Assembly (NCBI RefSeq): GCF_002441855.2
Contig: NZ_CP029487.1
Span: 744,001 to 808,000, forward strand
Length of the DNA: 64,000 bases
Source of the DNA: Eubacterium maltosivorans
GTDB lineage: Bacteria > Bacillota > Clostridia > Eubacteriales > Eubacteriaceae
Direction: 5' to 3'
Each line of letters opens with the position of its first letter. Position 1 is the first letter of the stretch. The notes under the pieces are model-generated. The model worked only from the letters and a program-made list of their open reading frames with translations, ran no database searches and was not told the DNA's origin. Positions 33,511 to 42,626 of this stretch are shown one piece after another. A program made the position numbers and the translations under genes.

Positions 33511-34595
33511 GGAGTCACCTCACTTTCTAAAAGAATATCCTGCCCGAGTTTTGTAATCAGTGGTGCAGATAGATGCCACGCTGCCTCGGGTGAATCAACG
33601 CCAGTTCCTCCGACAGGCGTTTTTGCCTGCTGGCCCCCAAACAGCTTTGGGGAAATATAGGCCTGTACTTTTCTGACGATTCCACTCTCTAAGGCCGCAC
33701 TGTTAAGCTGTGGTCCCCCCTCCATTAAAACACTGTCAATATCCATTTCGCCCAGTCTTCTCATCAGAGTCTTTAAATCAATTCTGCCATCTTTTAGTGG
33801 AAGCGTAAATATCTCACAGCCTGCTTTACTAAGAAGCGACCGCTTTTTAACATCACTGCTACCTGTCACAATAATAGTCCTTGTCTTTTGGGCCGTCTTT
33901 ACCAACTGCGCTGTCAGCGGTATACGCAGCTTTGTGTCACAGACAATGCGAACGGGGTTCCGCCCTCCCGGTATACGGCAGGTTAGCAGGGGGTCATCTG
34001 ACAGGACTGTTCCGATTCCTGTCATAATAGCTGTATAACGCTTTCGATCCTGATGCACCTTTTCCCTTGCCGCCTCACCAGTAATCCATTTCGATTTTCT
34101 TGAAGCCGTTGCGATCTTTCCATCCATCGTCATTGCATATTTCATGACAACATAGGGCTCGCGCGTTCTGATAAAATGGAAAAACACATCATTCAACGCG
34201 TCGCATTCCTTCCGCAAAATTCCAGCCGTTACCTCGACGCCATGCTGTCGAAGAATTTCCACGCTTTTTTCCGCCACCAAAGGATTGGGATCGTGAGAGC
34301 CAATGACTACACGATTGATACCGTTTTTCAAAATGGCATCGGTACAGGGCGGTGTTTTTCCAAAATGACAGCACGGAGCAAGGGTCACATAGAGAGTGGC
34401 GTCCTTTAAATTCTCGGTACAATGGACAATGGCGTTGCGCTCTGCATGGGGACCGCCATAGCTTTCATGAGCACCTTTTCCAATGACACGGCCGTTTTTC
34501 ACAATAACTGCACCCACCATGGGATTGGGGTTAACAAAGCCACAGCCCTTCCAAGCTTCCTCAAGGGCCAGCTGCATATAATCCTGGTCGGTCAA
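33492..34595 (-). CDS. ribD: bifunctional riboflavin deaminase / reductase
   Basis: RibD deaminates and then reduces the pyrimidine intermediate. The deaminase half shows HAERNAIVH and PCCHFGKTPPCTDAI zinc motifs; the reductase half starts near residue 145 (YVVMKYAMTMDGKIA). A TTG start at 34595 is favoured because AGGAGG lies 8 nt upstream; the alternative GTG at 34604 overlaps the site. It is first in the rib operon behind an FMN riboswitch. Confidence 0.95.
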   Translation of the reverse strand: MTDQDYMQLALEEAWKGCGFVNPNPMVGAVIVKNGRVIGKGAHESYGGPHAERNAIVHCTENLKDATLYVTLAPCCHFGKTPPCTDAILKNGINRVVIGSHDPNPLVAEKSVEILRQHGVEVTAGILRKECDALNDVFFHFIRTREPYVVMKYAMTMDGKIATASRKSKWITGEAAREKVHQDRKRYTAIMTGIGTVLSDDPLLTCRIPGGRNPVRIVCDTKLRIPLTAQLVKTAQKTRTIIVTGSSDVKKRSLLSKAGCEIFTLPLKDGRIDLKTLMRRLGEMDIDSVLMEGGPQLNSAALESGIVRKVQAYISPKLFGGQQAKTPVGGTGVDSPEAAWHLSAPLITKLGQDILLESEVTPCLQEL

Positions 34596-34605
34596 ACTTA
34601 ACACC

Positions 34606-34649
34606 TCCTAAAAAGAAAAATACCTTGAATAAAATCATTCAAGGCATTT
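34606..34649 (-). terminator. second hairpin terminator in the rib leader
   Basis: AAATGCCTTGAAT pairs with ATTCAAGGTATTT on the minus strand and runs into TTTTTCTTTTT just before the ribD Shine-Dalgarno sequence. Confidence 0.75.
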
Positions 34650-34680
34650 GACGTCAGTTTCCTGTATCCAAGGTATATTT

Positions 34681-34720
34681 AAAATTAAAAAGCTCTGAAA
34701 TGATAAAATCATTCCAGAGC
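34681..34720 (-). terminator. first hairpin terminator in the rib leader
   Basis: A 13-bp stem with one mismatch (GCTCTG...AATGAT / ATCATT...CAGAGC) and a 3-nt loop is followed by TTTTTAATTTT on the minus strand. It is the expected expression platform of the FMN riboswitch. Confidence 0.75.
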
Positions 34721-34742
34721 AAATAAAACATAACCATCGTTT

Positions 34743-34850
34743 ATCTTCTTTCATCCAGACTGTACTGTCGGCTTCGGAGTTTCACCGAATCATGCCTTGC
34801 GGCTCGTGGGCTGTACCACCGGTAGGGAATTGCACCCTGCCCTGAAGATT
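34743..34850 (-). ncRNA. FMN riboswitch (RFN element)
   Basis: The minus strand shows the conserved RFN boxes in order: TTCAGGGCAGGGTG, ATTCCCTACCGGTGGT, AGCCCACGAGCC, GATTCGGTGAAACTCCGA and AGCCGACAGTACAGTCTGGATG. FMN binding normally favours termination before ribD, and two terminators follow. Confidence 0.97.
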
Positions 34851-34869
34851 GTTTATTCAATTGCTTTGT

Positions 34870-34898
34870 AGTATAGCACGGTTTATTTTGACTGTCAA
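34870..34898 (-). promoter_or_regulatory. rib operon promoter
   Basis: TTGACA (34893-34898), 17 bp, TATACT (34870-34875). Transcription would start a few bases before the FMN riboswitch. Confidence 0.88.
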
Positions 34899-34996
34899 TA
34901 GCTTGACTGCTATTCCATTATTTTTTGTCGTCACTATTGGATATTCTGTATCCAGTTCTGAAGGTCTGAAAGGAATATTTTCAAGCGCCCCCTTAC

Positions 34997-35404
34997 TCAA
35001 AGCTTTTTGTATTCTTCGTCTGTTACGGGCTCCAGCCATTCGTTTGAAGTGTCCTCTGCCGGAACCTCAACCGCTAAATGGGAAAACCATCTGTCATCAG
35101 CTGCTCCGTGCCAATGTTTAACCTCTGGCGGAATACTCACAACATCTCCCGGGTTTAATTCCTGCGCGGGTTCTCCCCAGGCTTGATACCAGCCTTTACC
35201 GCCTGTGACCATGAGAATCTGGCCCCTTTTATGATGAATATGCCAGTTATTTCTGCAGCCTGGCTCAAAGGTGACATTTCCAATCACCACACCCGATGTC
35301 GACAACATATTCAAATAGCTTTGACCAACAAAATATTTCGCAAAGGCGTCATTCTTTTCTCCAATTGGAAAAACACCCGGATTTTTATAATTATTTTCTT
35401 TCAT
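34997..35404 (-). CDS. cupin domain protein
   Basis: A 135-residue single-domain cupin. NNWHIHHKRGQILMVTGGKGWYQ and the later PEVKHWHGA give the His-based metal site. It resembles small cupins linked to carboxymuconolactone decarboxylase-like proteins and to mandelonitrile lyase-type cupins. The substrate is unknown. GAGGAG precedes the ATG. Confidence 0.88.
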   Translation of the reverse strand: MKENNYKNPGVFPIGEKNDAFAKYFVGQSYLNMLSTSGVVIGNVTFEPGCRNNWHIHHKRGQILMVTGGKGWYQAWGEPAQELNPGDVVSIPPEVKHWHGAADDRWFSHLAVEVPAEDTSNEWLEPVTDEEYKKL

Positions 35405-35533
35405 TTTCTATACTCCTCATAAAATTTTTAAAGCCAGCCTTTGTTTTCCGGCCTCTGCATATTACTTTAACACTTGAAGTGAACTCCAAGTCAAGCTCAT
35501 AATGAAAATATTTATTTTGTTTATCGTTTGTAC

Positions 35534-35573
35534 TAAAAAAAGAAAAAGAGTGTGTATCTTTTATAATACACAC
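35534..35573 (-). terminator. intrinsic terminator of the ferredoxin gene
   Basis: GTGTGTAT pairs with ATACACAC with an 8-nt loop, followed on the minus strand by a T-rich tract. Confidence 0.8.
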
Positions 35574-35614
35574 TCAACGACTTTCTTATAATGCCATTTA
35601 ACGTTACAAACTCT

Positions 35615-35785
35615 CTAATCAGATATAATTGCACCTGTGGGGCAGGTTTCCTCACATACACCACAGTCCACGCATTTATCTGTGTTAATGACATATCTGT
35701 CATCCCCTTTTGATATCGCCTCGACTGGGCACTCTGTCACACAGCCGCCGCAGGCTATACACTCGCCTGAAATAATATACGCCAT
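35615..35785 (-). CDS. 2[4Fe-4S] ferredoxin
   Basis: A 56-residue clostridial-type ferredoxin that carries low-potential electrons. Two CxxCxxCxxxCP motifs are present: CIACGGCVTECP and CVDCGVCEETCP. AAAGGAG lies 6 nt before the ATG. Confidence 0.97.
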   Translation of the reverse strand: MAYIISGECIACGGCVTECPVEAISKGDDRYVINTDKCVDCGVCEETCPTGAIISD

Positions 35786-35843
35786 TATGCACTCCTTTGG
35801 TTTAAGTCATATTAATAAAGCAATCTGGAATTTGCACTTAATA

Positions 35844-36212
35844 CTATAATTTATCCTTTAACCGCTCAACAGCATCTGCCCGTGTCGCCACGAAAAAGAA
35901 ATCTCTGCCATGGTTGCTTTCATAAATAAAATCCTTCAATGGCTTGCTCGTGTATTTTGAGTAATCGCCAAAGATCGCTGCTTTTATACGATAATTAATA
36001 AATTTCTGAAGGATTTCGCCGGCAATTCCCGTGCTCAGTATAAAAAAATCTTCTGAAACAGCATCTTTATCAATCGCGATTCTGTCCGCTCCGGTTTCGT
36101 ATTGTACCGTCATGATTAAATCAAGTGCGGAGTTCGTATCTCTGATTATTTTCTCTTTACTGGAAACAACTGCAATATTCGCTTCATCTGTCATAATCTT
36201 TTCAATTTTCAT
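35844..36212 (-). CDS. DUF4180 family protein
   Basis: A 122-residue soluble protein. The INYRIKAAIFGDYSKYTSKPLKDFIYESN segment is the DUF4180 signature. The biochemical role is unknown. The ATG at 36212 has GGGAGG 6 nt upstream; the longer in-frame start lacks a site. Confidence 0.85.
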   Translation of the reverse strand: MKIEKIMTDEANIAVVSSKEKIIRDTNSALDLIMTVQYETGADRIAIDKDAVSEDFFILSTGIAGEILQKFINYRIKAAIFGDYSKYTSKPLKDFIYESNHGRDFFFVATRADAVERLKDKL

Positions 36213-36356
36213 AAATTTCCTCCCAAAACTAAATCTGCAGCACAAATTCCAGCTAGCTAGAGAGTATACTATGGTTTTTTGTTTTTGTCAAATAGGTGCT
36301 TCTGTTTCGCCACAGTAAAAACTTCTGATAGTATATGCTGATCTTGCACTGTCAGC

Positions 36357-38288
36357 CTAACGGATCTTATCCAGAAGCATGTTGTATTGAAGGTTTTCAG
36401 CGTTGATTCCCAATGCTTTAATGCCTCCTTGCACACCAGTGTTCCTTTTGATCATCGATTCGATATAACCGGAATGCTGGGGCCCTGTTCGGAATACTTC
36501 CTCTGCATGGTGGTCTTTATCAATACGGAAGCACGACATGGTGCGGATGGTGTGATGATCCTCCCCACGAACCGTAACACGACCACCAGGGCCATCATAA
36601 AACACACTTCCGCTTTCAAGGGCTGAGATAACTGCTTCGGTTTCCGTTGTCCCTGCCATCTCCACAGCCCGTTTATACAAGTACATGGCCGTGTAAGCTG
36701 TTTCGGTATCCATGTTCATGTATGGAACATTCTGATGATTGTAGACAGAGCGGAATTTCTTTACATATTGCTGGGCTCTGGTGGTTTTTAGTTCTTCAAT
36801 AAACGACGCCATCACGTACATATTTTCAAGGACTGGCGCTTTCAGCTCAACATTCAGCGGATATTCTGCTGCGACCTGTGTGGTCGCATTGGGAATATGG
36901 TTAAGCCCGCGCTCGTGCCATTGAAGGTAAAAGCGGTCCTGGTTGGGGTAAACGCACATAGAAAACAAAACATCGGTCTGAACCTGGAGAATCCGGTCAA
37001 TGACCGATGTAAAATCCATCATTTTTTCATCCAGATATTCGATGCCAACAACTTCTCCTCCCAACTTAGGGACAAGATATTTTACCCACTCGGCAGATAA
37101 AATACCATAGTTATAGTCTGCGGCCACGATATAACATTTTGAGCCATACTTTTTAAACAGATAGGCCAGCATTTTTTCCATTTGCTGCTCCGGCATAGCT
37201 GATAAGCAGAAAACATAATGGCCTGAAACACCGCCCTCGGTCTGCTGGGTATTGAGATAGAGTGTTTTGGTCTGCTGGGCGCAGCGCTGCATAATATCTC
37301 GTGAAGGTGACAGTGTTGAGCCCATCAGAACATCCACGTGCTCCTGCTGGGTAAGCTCGAGCGCCGCTTTGTTTGTAAGGTCAGACTGCGAACGGTCGTC
37401 ACGTATCAACAGTTCAATCTGCTTTCCATCGATACCACCTGCCTCATTTATCTCCTTTACTGCCAGCTGGTAAGCTGCCTGTTTGCTCCGTTCTTCCTTT
37501 GAAGCGATTCCCGTTAAGTCTCCGATAATGCCAATTTTAACCACAGAGCGCTCCTGCCTGCTGACTTTTATATCAGGATAAATTATTTCCTCTGGAAAGC
37601 AAACGGTAACCTCGCAGCCCTTTTCAGGCCAACCCATAATCGACGCCTTGCCGTCAAATCTCTGCACGATTCTGCGAACAGTAGCCAGGCCAATGCCATT
37701 TCCCTCGTATGCCTCATTGCTCTCAAGCCGCTCAAAGGCCTCAAATATCTGGTCTGCGTAATTCATATCAAAGCCGATACCGTTATCACGAAAATGAAAA
37801 GCCACATAACCATCACGAGCGGTAGCAAAAACCATGATCTTCGCTTTTGTTCTGCTTCTTGTAAACTTAATACTGTTTGAAAGAATATTCATGACCATCA
37901 GCTTGATCAGAAACATATCGCCTGTAAGCTCTGGTAAATCCTCCATTGTTAAGGTGACCTTTCGTTTTGGTTCTGCCCGCATTAATTCCTCAAAGCACTG
38001 ATGGATAAGCAACTGTGTATTGATGCGTATCCGATCAATATTTTTAAGATCCGCTTTAGAATACTCCATCAGTCGTTTCACCATATCGGTCATTCTTTCA
38101 CAGGTTCTGCGAATGGAATGAAGGTCCTTAATAGACTGCATTGTCAGCTTATCTCTGTTGTCCTCTTCAATAAACTCTGCGTACAGGCTAATCTCACGGG
38201 CTGGCGTTTTCAACTCGTGGGCGACGGTATAGATAAATGAATTGAGCTGCTCAGCCGTCTTTTCTTCTATTTGTTTTTTATCTTCCAT
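36357..38288 (-). CDS. soluble histidine kinase fused to an AmiC/UrtA-like ligand-binding domain
   Basis: A 643-residue protein with no signal peptide or membrane helix. Residues 1-235 form a complete kinase: His24 in VAHELKTPA, Asn134 in NILSNSIKF, DNGIGF (168) and GNGIGLA (196). From about 250 to 610 a type I periplasmic-binding fold follows (VKIGIIGDLTGIASK, NEAGGIDGKQIELLIRDD, GSTLSPSRD), closest in pattern to amide- and urea-binding proteins such as AmiC, FmdD and UrtA. Here it must lie in the cytosol, as AmiC does. A kinase that senses an amide or urea-like ligand through its C-terminus is the inference. No response regulator is adjacent. Confidence 0.87.
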   Translation of the reverse strand: MEDKKQIEEKTAEQLNSFIYTVAHELKTPAREISLYAEFIEEDNRDKLTMQSIKDLHSIRRTCERMTDMVKRLMEYSKADLKNIDRIRINTQLLIHQCFEELMRAEPKRKVTLTMEDLPELTGDMFLIKLMVMNILSNSIKFTRSRTKAKIMVFATARDGYVAFHFRDNGIGFDMNYADQIFEAFERLESNEAYEGNGIGLATVRRIVQRFDGKASIMGWPEKGCEVTVCFPEEIIYPDIKVSRQERSVVKIGIIGDLTGIASKEERSKQAAYQLAVKEINEAGGIDGKQIELLIRDDRSQSDLTNKAALELTQQEHVDVLMGSTLSPSRDIMQRCAQQTKTLYLNTQQTEGGVSGHYVFCLSAMPEQQMEKMLAYLFKKYGSKCYIVAADYNYGILSAEWVKYLVPKLGGEVVGIEYLDEKMMDFTSVIDRILQVQTDVLFSMCVYPNQDRFYLQWHERGLNHIPNATTQVAAEYPLNVELKAPVLENMYVMASFIEELKTTRAQQYVKKFRSVYNHQNVPYMNMDTETAYTAMYLYKRAVEMAGTTETEAVISALESGSVFYDGPGGRVTVRGEDHHTIRTMSCFRIDKDHHAEEVFRTGPQHSGYIESMIKRNTGVQGGIKALGINAENLQYNMLLDKIR

Positions 38289-38340
38289 GGCTTATATCTC
38301 CATATACCTTGTCAATTATACGAACAAACCGATCAAACAA

Positions 38341-38375
38341 AATAAAACAGTGCCGGCTTAACACCGACACTGTTT
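38341..38375 (-). terminator. intrinsic terminator of the glycerate kinase gene
   Basis: AAACAGTG-CGG pairs with CCG-CACTGTTT around a 7-nt loop, followed by TTTTATTTTG on the minus strand. Confidence 0.8.
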
Positions 38376-38438
38376 CTTCAGGCTGTTAAGTCCTGATGAT
38401 ACTTTATCACGCTTTATGCCTTCAGGCAACAGCTTATC

Positions 38439-39674
38439 TTAACGTTTTATCAAAACCATCGCAACGTCATTGACATTAGTACCTGTTGCTCCGGTTATCA
38501 CTAATCCACCACTGGCCTTAAGGGCGTTGTAGGCATCATTCTCCTGAAGAGTATCGAATATCGATATTCCCAATTCGGATAACAAAGGCTTTGTGTTTTC
38601 ATCAACAAAACCACCCGCAGCGTCTGTGGGTCCGTCTGTACCGTCAGAACCGATGCTGAAAACAGCCGTATTATGACAGGCAGAAATTTTATCAGCCGCC
38701 GCCAGCGCAATCTCCTGATTGCGGCCGCCTTTTCCTTTACCGGTCAGCCGGACCACTGTCTCTCCACCAGCAATCCATGCGCAGCTTTCTATTGACTCCT
38801 GATGTGTCAGGGCAATATCTCCCAGCAGTGTTCCTGCTTCCCGTGCGACACAATCAAGATGATCTGTTAAAAGCTGGGTTTTATAGCCAAGCTCTTCTGC
38901 GGCATTTCTGGCCGCTGTGCAGAGCTCACGCACACTTCCGGTTATCACTGTCTCAACATTATCAAGCTGCTTGGGAGTCTCCCGTTCCAAAGCGTCCCAT
39001 ACAGCTGATGAAAGCTTCAGCCCGTATTTTCGGGCTACGCACTTTGCGTTCTCAGCTGTCGAGGAATCTGGATAAGCCGGGCCGCTGGCAATCATATCCA
39101 GAGGATCGCCCACAATATCACTCAGGACAATGCAGTATACCCGGGCGGGCTTACAGGCGAGAGCGAAGCGCCCGCCTTTCACCCTGCTCATGCGTTTGCG
39201 AAACGTGTTTATCTCTACGATATCCGCACCGCTGGCCAACAGCTGTTCTGTCAGATCGGCCAGCTCCTTACCTGGAATTACAGGGTCTTCAAATAACGCA
39301 GAACCACCTCCTGAGAGTAAGAAGAGAACTGTATCCTTCTGATTCAAGCCCTTAACCAGCTCCAGCGCTGCCTGTGTGCCCTTGAAAGAATTTTCATCCG
39401 GGACGGGATGTCCTGCCTCAATGCAGGTATAAGCAGCGATGGGGCCTTTATTATAGCCATATTTTGTCACGATTATACCAGACTCAATACGTTTTCCAAG
39501 CACCTTGTCAGCTGTCTGAGCCATTTGCCAGGCTGCTTTGCCCACTGCTACCAGCCGTACCCGCCCATTTCCAAAATCCTTATTTTCAAGAGCCCTTTTG
39601 ACCGCTTCATCCGGCAAAACGGCGTCAATTGATTTTTTTATGATATAGTCTGCGTTTTCTCTTATACTTGACAT
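38439..39674 (-). CDS. glycerate 2-kinase (MOFRL family)
   Basis: A 411-residue enzyme of the GckA/MOFRL type, which phosphorylates D-glycerate at C2. Conserved stretches are VGKAAWQMA, FLLSGGGSALFEDP, SRVKGGRFA, SDIVGDPLDMIASGP and SIGSDGTDGPTDAAGG. The ATG at 39674 (MSSIREN) is chosen because AAAGG lies upstream and family members begin there; earlier in-frame Met codons exist. It may feed serine or glycine breakdown products into glycolysis. Confidence 0.9.
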   Translation of the reverse strand: MSSIRENADYIIKKSIDAVLPDEAVKRALENKDFGNGRVRLVAVGKAAWQMAQTADKVLGKRIESGIIVTKYGYNKGPIAAYTCIEAGHPVPDENSFKGTQAALELVKGLNQKDTVLFLLSGGGSALFEDPVIPGKELADLTEQLLASGADIVEINTFRKRMSRVKGGRFALACKPARVYCIVLSDIVGDPLDMIASGPAYPDSSTAENAKCVARKYGLKLSSAVWDALERETPKQLDNVETVITGSVRELCTAARNAAEELGYKTQLLTDHLDCVAREAGTLLGDIALTHQESIESCAWIAGGETVVRLTGKGKGGRNQEIALAAADKISACHNTAVFSIGSDGTDGPTDAAGGFVDENTKPLLSELGISIFDTLQENDAYNALKASGGLVITGATGTNVNDVAMVLIKR

Positions 39675-39754
39675 TTTCTTAACCTTTGTTTTCATTTTGG
39701 ATATTTCCGGATCGCTATGCTTATCCTGCATTCCACAGATCTTAGAATCTGTTC

Positions 39755-41173
39755 TTAAATGCGGAACATCTTTTTAGCACGCTCAATAGCTGCCTGCGCT
39801 TCCGCAACACATTTTTCGGTATAAGCATAAAGCATATCTGCTGCTTCCTGCACTTTTCCATCAATTTTCAATGCCGCCGCTCTCATCTCAACAGCATCGA
39901 CCTCGGTCAGCCATTTATTTTCCAGCTCATCAAATAAACTTCTTACAATCGCGTGGCGCTGTTCATAGGTATCTCCGTCTGCATCACCGTTGATTTCATC
40001 CAGCAGCGAACGCATATCCCACCAGAATGAACCTTCCCTGTAAGTGTCCTCACGGTCAACGTCTGACGGCGCGCGCATGGTTTTTCCGAATGTTCCCGCC
40101 TCCTGTAAGTATTCCGGCAAACCTCCGGCGTCAATAAATAGCGGGATATAAATACTGCAGCATGGGACCACTGGTGCCCACCACATAACAGGCAGTTTCT
40201 GATCATCATCCGGTAAAACTGCAACCATTGAGGACGCGGTATTCCCCCAGGTAAATCCTGCCTGAGAATCATGCATACAAATCGTAAGAAAATCCGGTGA
40301 CGACGCATTGAAATACGGTCCTTCTAAAAAGGTGTCCTCATAGTGGTCGCGCAGAATACGCTTTATATCCACAACGTCAATTTTTTCATCACGGCCTGCT
40401 GCCTGTGAAAGCAATTGCCGGGCACGCTGAACGCGGATATGGGAAACCTGGCGTGGATTGTTCTGATTGATATATGCCTTTGCAAAATCAAAAGCATCTC
40501 GTTTTTCCTCTGGCCACCAGCCCTTTTCAATCGCATGATCAATAAGATCACTACAGCCGCTTGTCATATCTGTGCGGATACTGACTTCATTTGAAATGGC
40601 AGCATAGCCTTTTTCAACTTTACGTACCGCCCAACGATTACCAGCGGTTTCAAGAATATAGGCTTCTTTCTTATCTGCGATAATATAAGAATTATTGTAG
40701 GAACCCGAAACCGTATCAGACATCGGCACGCCAGAGCCCCATTGTCCGTACTCCTCCACTAGCTTTGTCATAATATTGAGGGCTTCTTCTGCACTTTTAC
40801 TCCGTTCCAGTCCTAAACGGATAAGCTCCATACCCAAAATTCCTTTATCAACGGGCTTCCCAGCCTCCTCTGATTCGGTATTTTCAGTCAGATCTTTTGT
40901 ATAAACCGCTTCGTTGCCAATGGTCACGCCAAACTCATTCATGCCCTCTTCATATCCCCAGCACCAGTAAGGTGATGACCCAAAGGTTCGATAGCGTTCT
41001 CCTGCCTGATCAATCGCTACATACGCAAGCTGCAGTTTTTCTCCACTACCAAATGTTTTCGCTTCATGATAAGCCATTGGCTGACAGTCAAAAGCGGGAC
41101 GGTCACTGTTTTTTGCCAGAATTACTGAATTTAATGCCGAAACATCAGACAACGCTACAAAAGTATCACACAT
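39755..41173 (-). CDS. C69 family dipeptidase
   Basis: A 472-residue Ntn-hydrolase of the C69/U34 family. The start MCDTFVALSDVSALNSVILAKNSDR puts the nucleophile Cys at position 2, to be exposed by Met removal. WGYEEGMNEFGVTIGNEAV and DTVSGSYNNSYIIADKKEAYILETAG are typical. The ATG at 41173 has AGGAGG 8 nt upstream; a longer frame is open but would hide the Cys. It would release amino acids from dipeptides, perhaps with proline or other specific residues. Confidence 0.9.
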   Translation of the reverse strand: MCDTFVALSDVSALNSVILAKNSDRPAFDCQPMAYHEAKTFGSGEKLQLAYVAIDQAGERYRTFGSSPYWCWGYEEGMNEFGVTIGNEAVYTKDLTENTESEEAGKPVDKGILGMELIRLGLERSKSAEEALNIMTKLVEEYGQWGSGVPMSDTVSGSYNNSYIIADKKEAYILETAGNRWAVRKVEKGYAAISNEVSIRTDMTSGCSDLIDHAIEKGWWPEEKRDAFDFAKAYINQNNPRQVSHIRVQRARQLLSQAAGRDEKIDVVDIKRILRDHYEDTFLEGPYFNASSPDFLTICMHDSQAGFTWGNTASSMVAVLPDDDQKLPVMWWAPVVPCCSIYIPLFIDAGGLPEYLQEAGTFGKTMRAPSDVDREDTYREGSFWWDMRSLLDEINGDADGDTYEQRHAIVRSLFDELENKWLTEVDAVEMRAAALKIDGKVQEAADMLYAYTEKCVAEAQAAIERAKKMFRI

Positions 41174-41284
41174 TTTAATTACCTCCTGAATAATAAAACT
41201 TAAAGAATCCGTATACTTTTTATGGTTAAATGATACTGGAAAGGTTATCAAAAGTGAATGCAGTTTGGGCAAAGGATTATTCCC

Positions 41285-41341
41285 AAAAGACAGGTGCTAA
41301 AAATTCTCCAGAAATTACTCCATGCAAAACCTGTCTTTTTT
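41285..41341. terminator. hairpin between response regulator and dipeptidase genes
   Basis: AAAGACAGGT (41286-41295) pairs with ACCTGTCTTT (41329-41338) around a large loop. T-runs lie on both sides. It probably ends the response regulator transcript. Confidence 0.55.
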
Positions 41342-41382
41342 TCAGAAATAAGCCGAATATGCTTTTGTCAGCACAATGTGCT

Positions 41383-42432
41383 CTATTTTTTCAGGAGACT
41401 CTCTCTGTAATTGCTCGGTGACTGGCCCATTGTATTTTTAAAAATACGGCTGAAGTACTCTACGTCTTCATATCCCAGCCTTTCAGCTATCTCGTATATT
41501 TTTAAGCATTTGTCCAACAGCAGTATTTCTGCGCGCCGCATTTTTAAAAATGTCAGATATTGTGAAAAGCTGACCCTCATTTCCTGTTTAAATAAGCTTC
41601 CCAGATATTTCTGATTGACAAAATAGGTGTTCGCCAAACAAGCCAGACTATACTTTTCCTCTGGCTGTTCAAGTGCAAGCTCACATATCTCCCGGATCAT
41701 CCGATTGTTGGTTTGGGGCACAAAAGGCTTCAGCTTTTCAAAAATCCGAGAAATCCATTCCTCAAAAGTAAAGACCTTTGCTTTATATGTTTCGTCCTGA
41801 AGGTCGATGTGAAACAAATCCTTCATCATAAAATATTTTGTCAAATAAGGCTTTTTGCTAAAGAGAATTTCCTCCAGCTTTTTAAGCAGATCATTCATAA
41901 AGATGGCCCGCGACTCTCCATTTTGCGCATCCTTTTTAAGCTCAGCATCAACATGCCGGGCGTAAACCATGGCGTCATCCAGATTCCCGTTCAGAATGTA
42001 TTCTGTCAAAGCCTCTGCATAATGGACATTGGAGGGCGCCGTTTCATTGATACTGCTGAGAAAAGTATAAGCCCGTTCAAAGGAATCCTCCACCTTAGCG
42101 TTATCAATGGGCTTTACAATATAATCAAAAGCACCGTTTAAAATACCTTCTCTGGCATATGAAAACTCAGCATATTCACTTAACAGAATAACACAGCTAC
42201 AGAGATTCTCCCGTCTGATCTGTTTAAGCAGTGAAATCCCATCAACCATCGGCATCCGGATGTCTGTGAGAACCAGATCGATTTTCTGTTTTCTGAGAAG
42301 TTCAAGGGCTTCAAGCCCGTTTGAAGCCTCGCTGCTGATCCTGAATTTTCCATTACATTCCTCCCAATAGAGCATACGCTTCAGCTTTCGTCGAAAAACT
42401 TCTCTGTCATCAACGACTAATATGTTGTACAT
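41383..42432 (-). CDS. response regulator with AraC-type DNA-binding domain (YesN-like)
   Basis: A 349-residue regulator. The receiver domain has VVDDREVFR, the phospho-acceptor in DLVLTDIRMP and KPI near 105. A helical linker of about 120 residues follows, and two AraC-type helix-turn-helix motifs end the protein (YSLACLANTYFVNQKYLGSLF and KIYEIAERLGYEDVEYFSRIF). YesN-type regulators usually pair with a membrane kinase, but none is adjacent. The orphan soluble kinase at 36357-38288 is the nearest kinase. Confidence 0.92.
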   Translation of the reverse strand: MYNILVVDDREVFRRKLKRMLYWEECNGKFRISSEASNGLEALELLRKQKIDLVLTDIRMPMVDGISLLKQIRRENLCSCVILLSEYAEFSYAREGILNGAFDYIVKPIDNAKVEDSFERAYTFLSSINETAPSNVHYAEALTEYILNGNLDDAMVYARHVDAELKKDAQNGESRAIFMNDLLKKLEEILFSKKPYLTKYFMMKDLFHIDLQDETYKAKVFTFEEWISRIFEKLKPFVPQTNNRMIREICELALEQPEEKYSLACLANTYFVNQKYLGSLFKQEMRVSFSQYLTFLKMRRAEILLLDKCLKIYEIAERLGYEDVEYFSRIFKNTMGQSPSNYRESLLKK

Positions 42433-42483
42433 TCTTACCTACCCCTTCATATCAGCGAGACTGCTGCAGTTACATTAAAACAA

Positions 42484-42510
42484 AAAAGCCCTCAATCATT
42501 GATTTCAGGC
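42484..42510 (-). terminator. intrinsic terminator of tRNA-Ser
   Basis: A short imperfect stem (GCC...AATCA / TGATT...GGGC) is followed on the minus strand by TTTTTTG, right after the tRNA. Confidence 0.6.
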
Positions 42511-42516
42511 AGTTTA

Positions 42517-42605
42517 TGGCGGAGAAGGTGGGATTCGAACCCACGTGCCCCGGAAGGCAACCGCATTTCGAGTGCGGCTCGTTATGACCTCTTCGATACT
42601 TCTCC
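42517..42605 (-). tRNA. tRNA-Ser (anticodon CGA)
   Basis: A full cloverleaf is seen on the minus strand: acceptor GGAGAAG / CTTCTCC, anticodon stem CCGCA / TGCGG with loop CTCGAAA (anticodon CGA), a long class II variable arm, T-arm GTGGG TTCGAAT CCCAC, discriminator G and encoded CCA. Confidence 0.97.
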
Positions 42606-42626
42606 AAACAATATTTATCTTATAAT

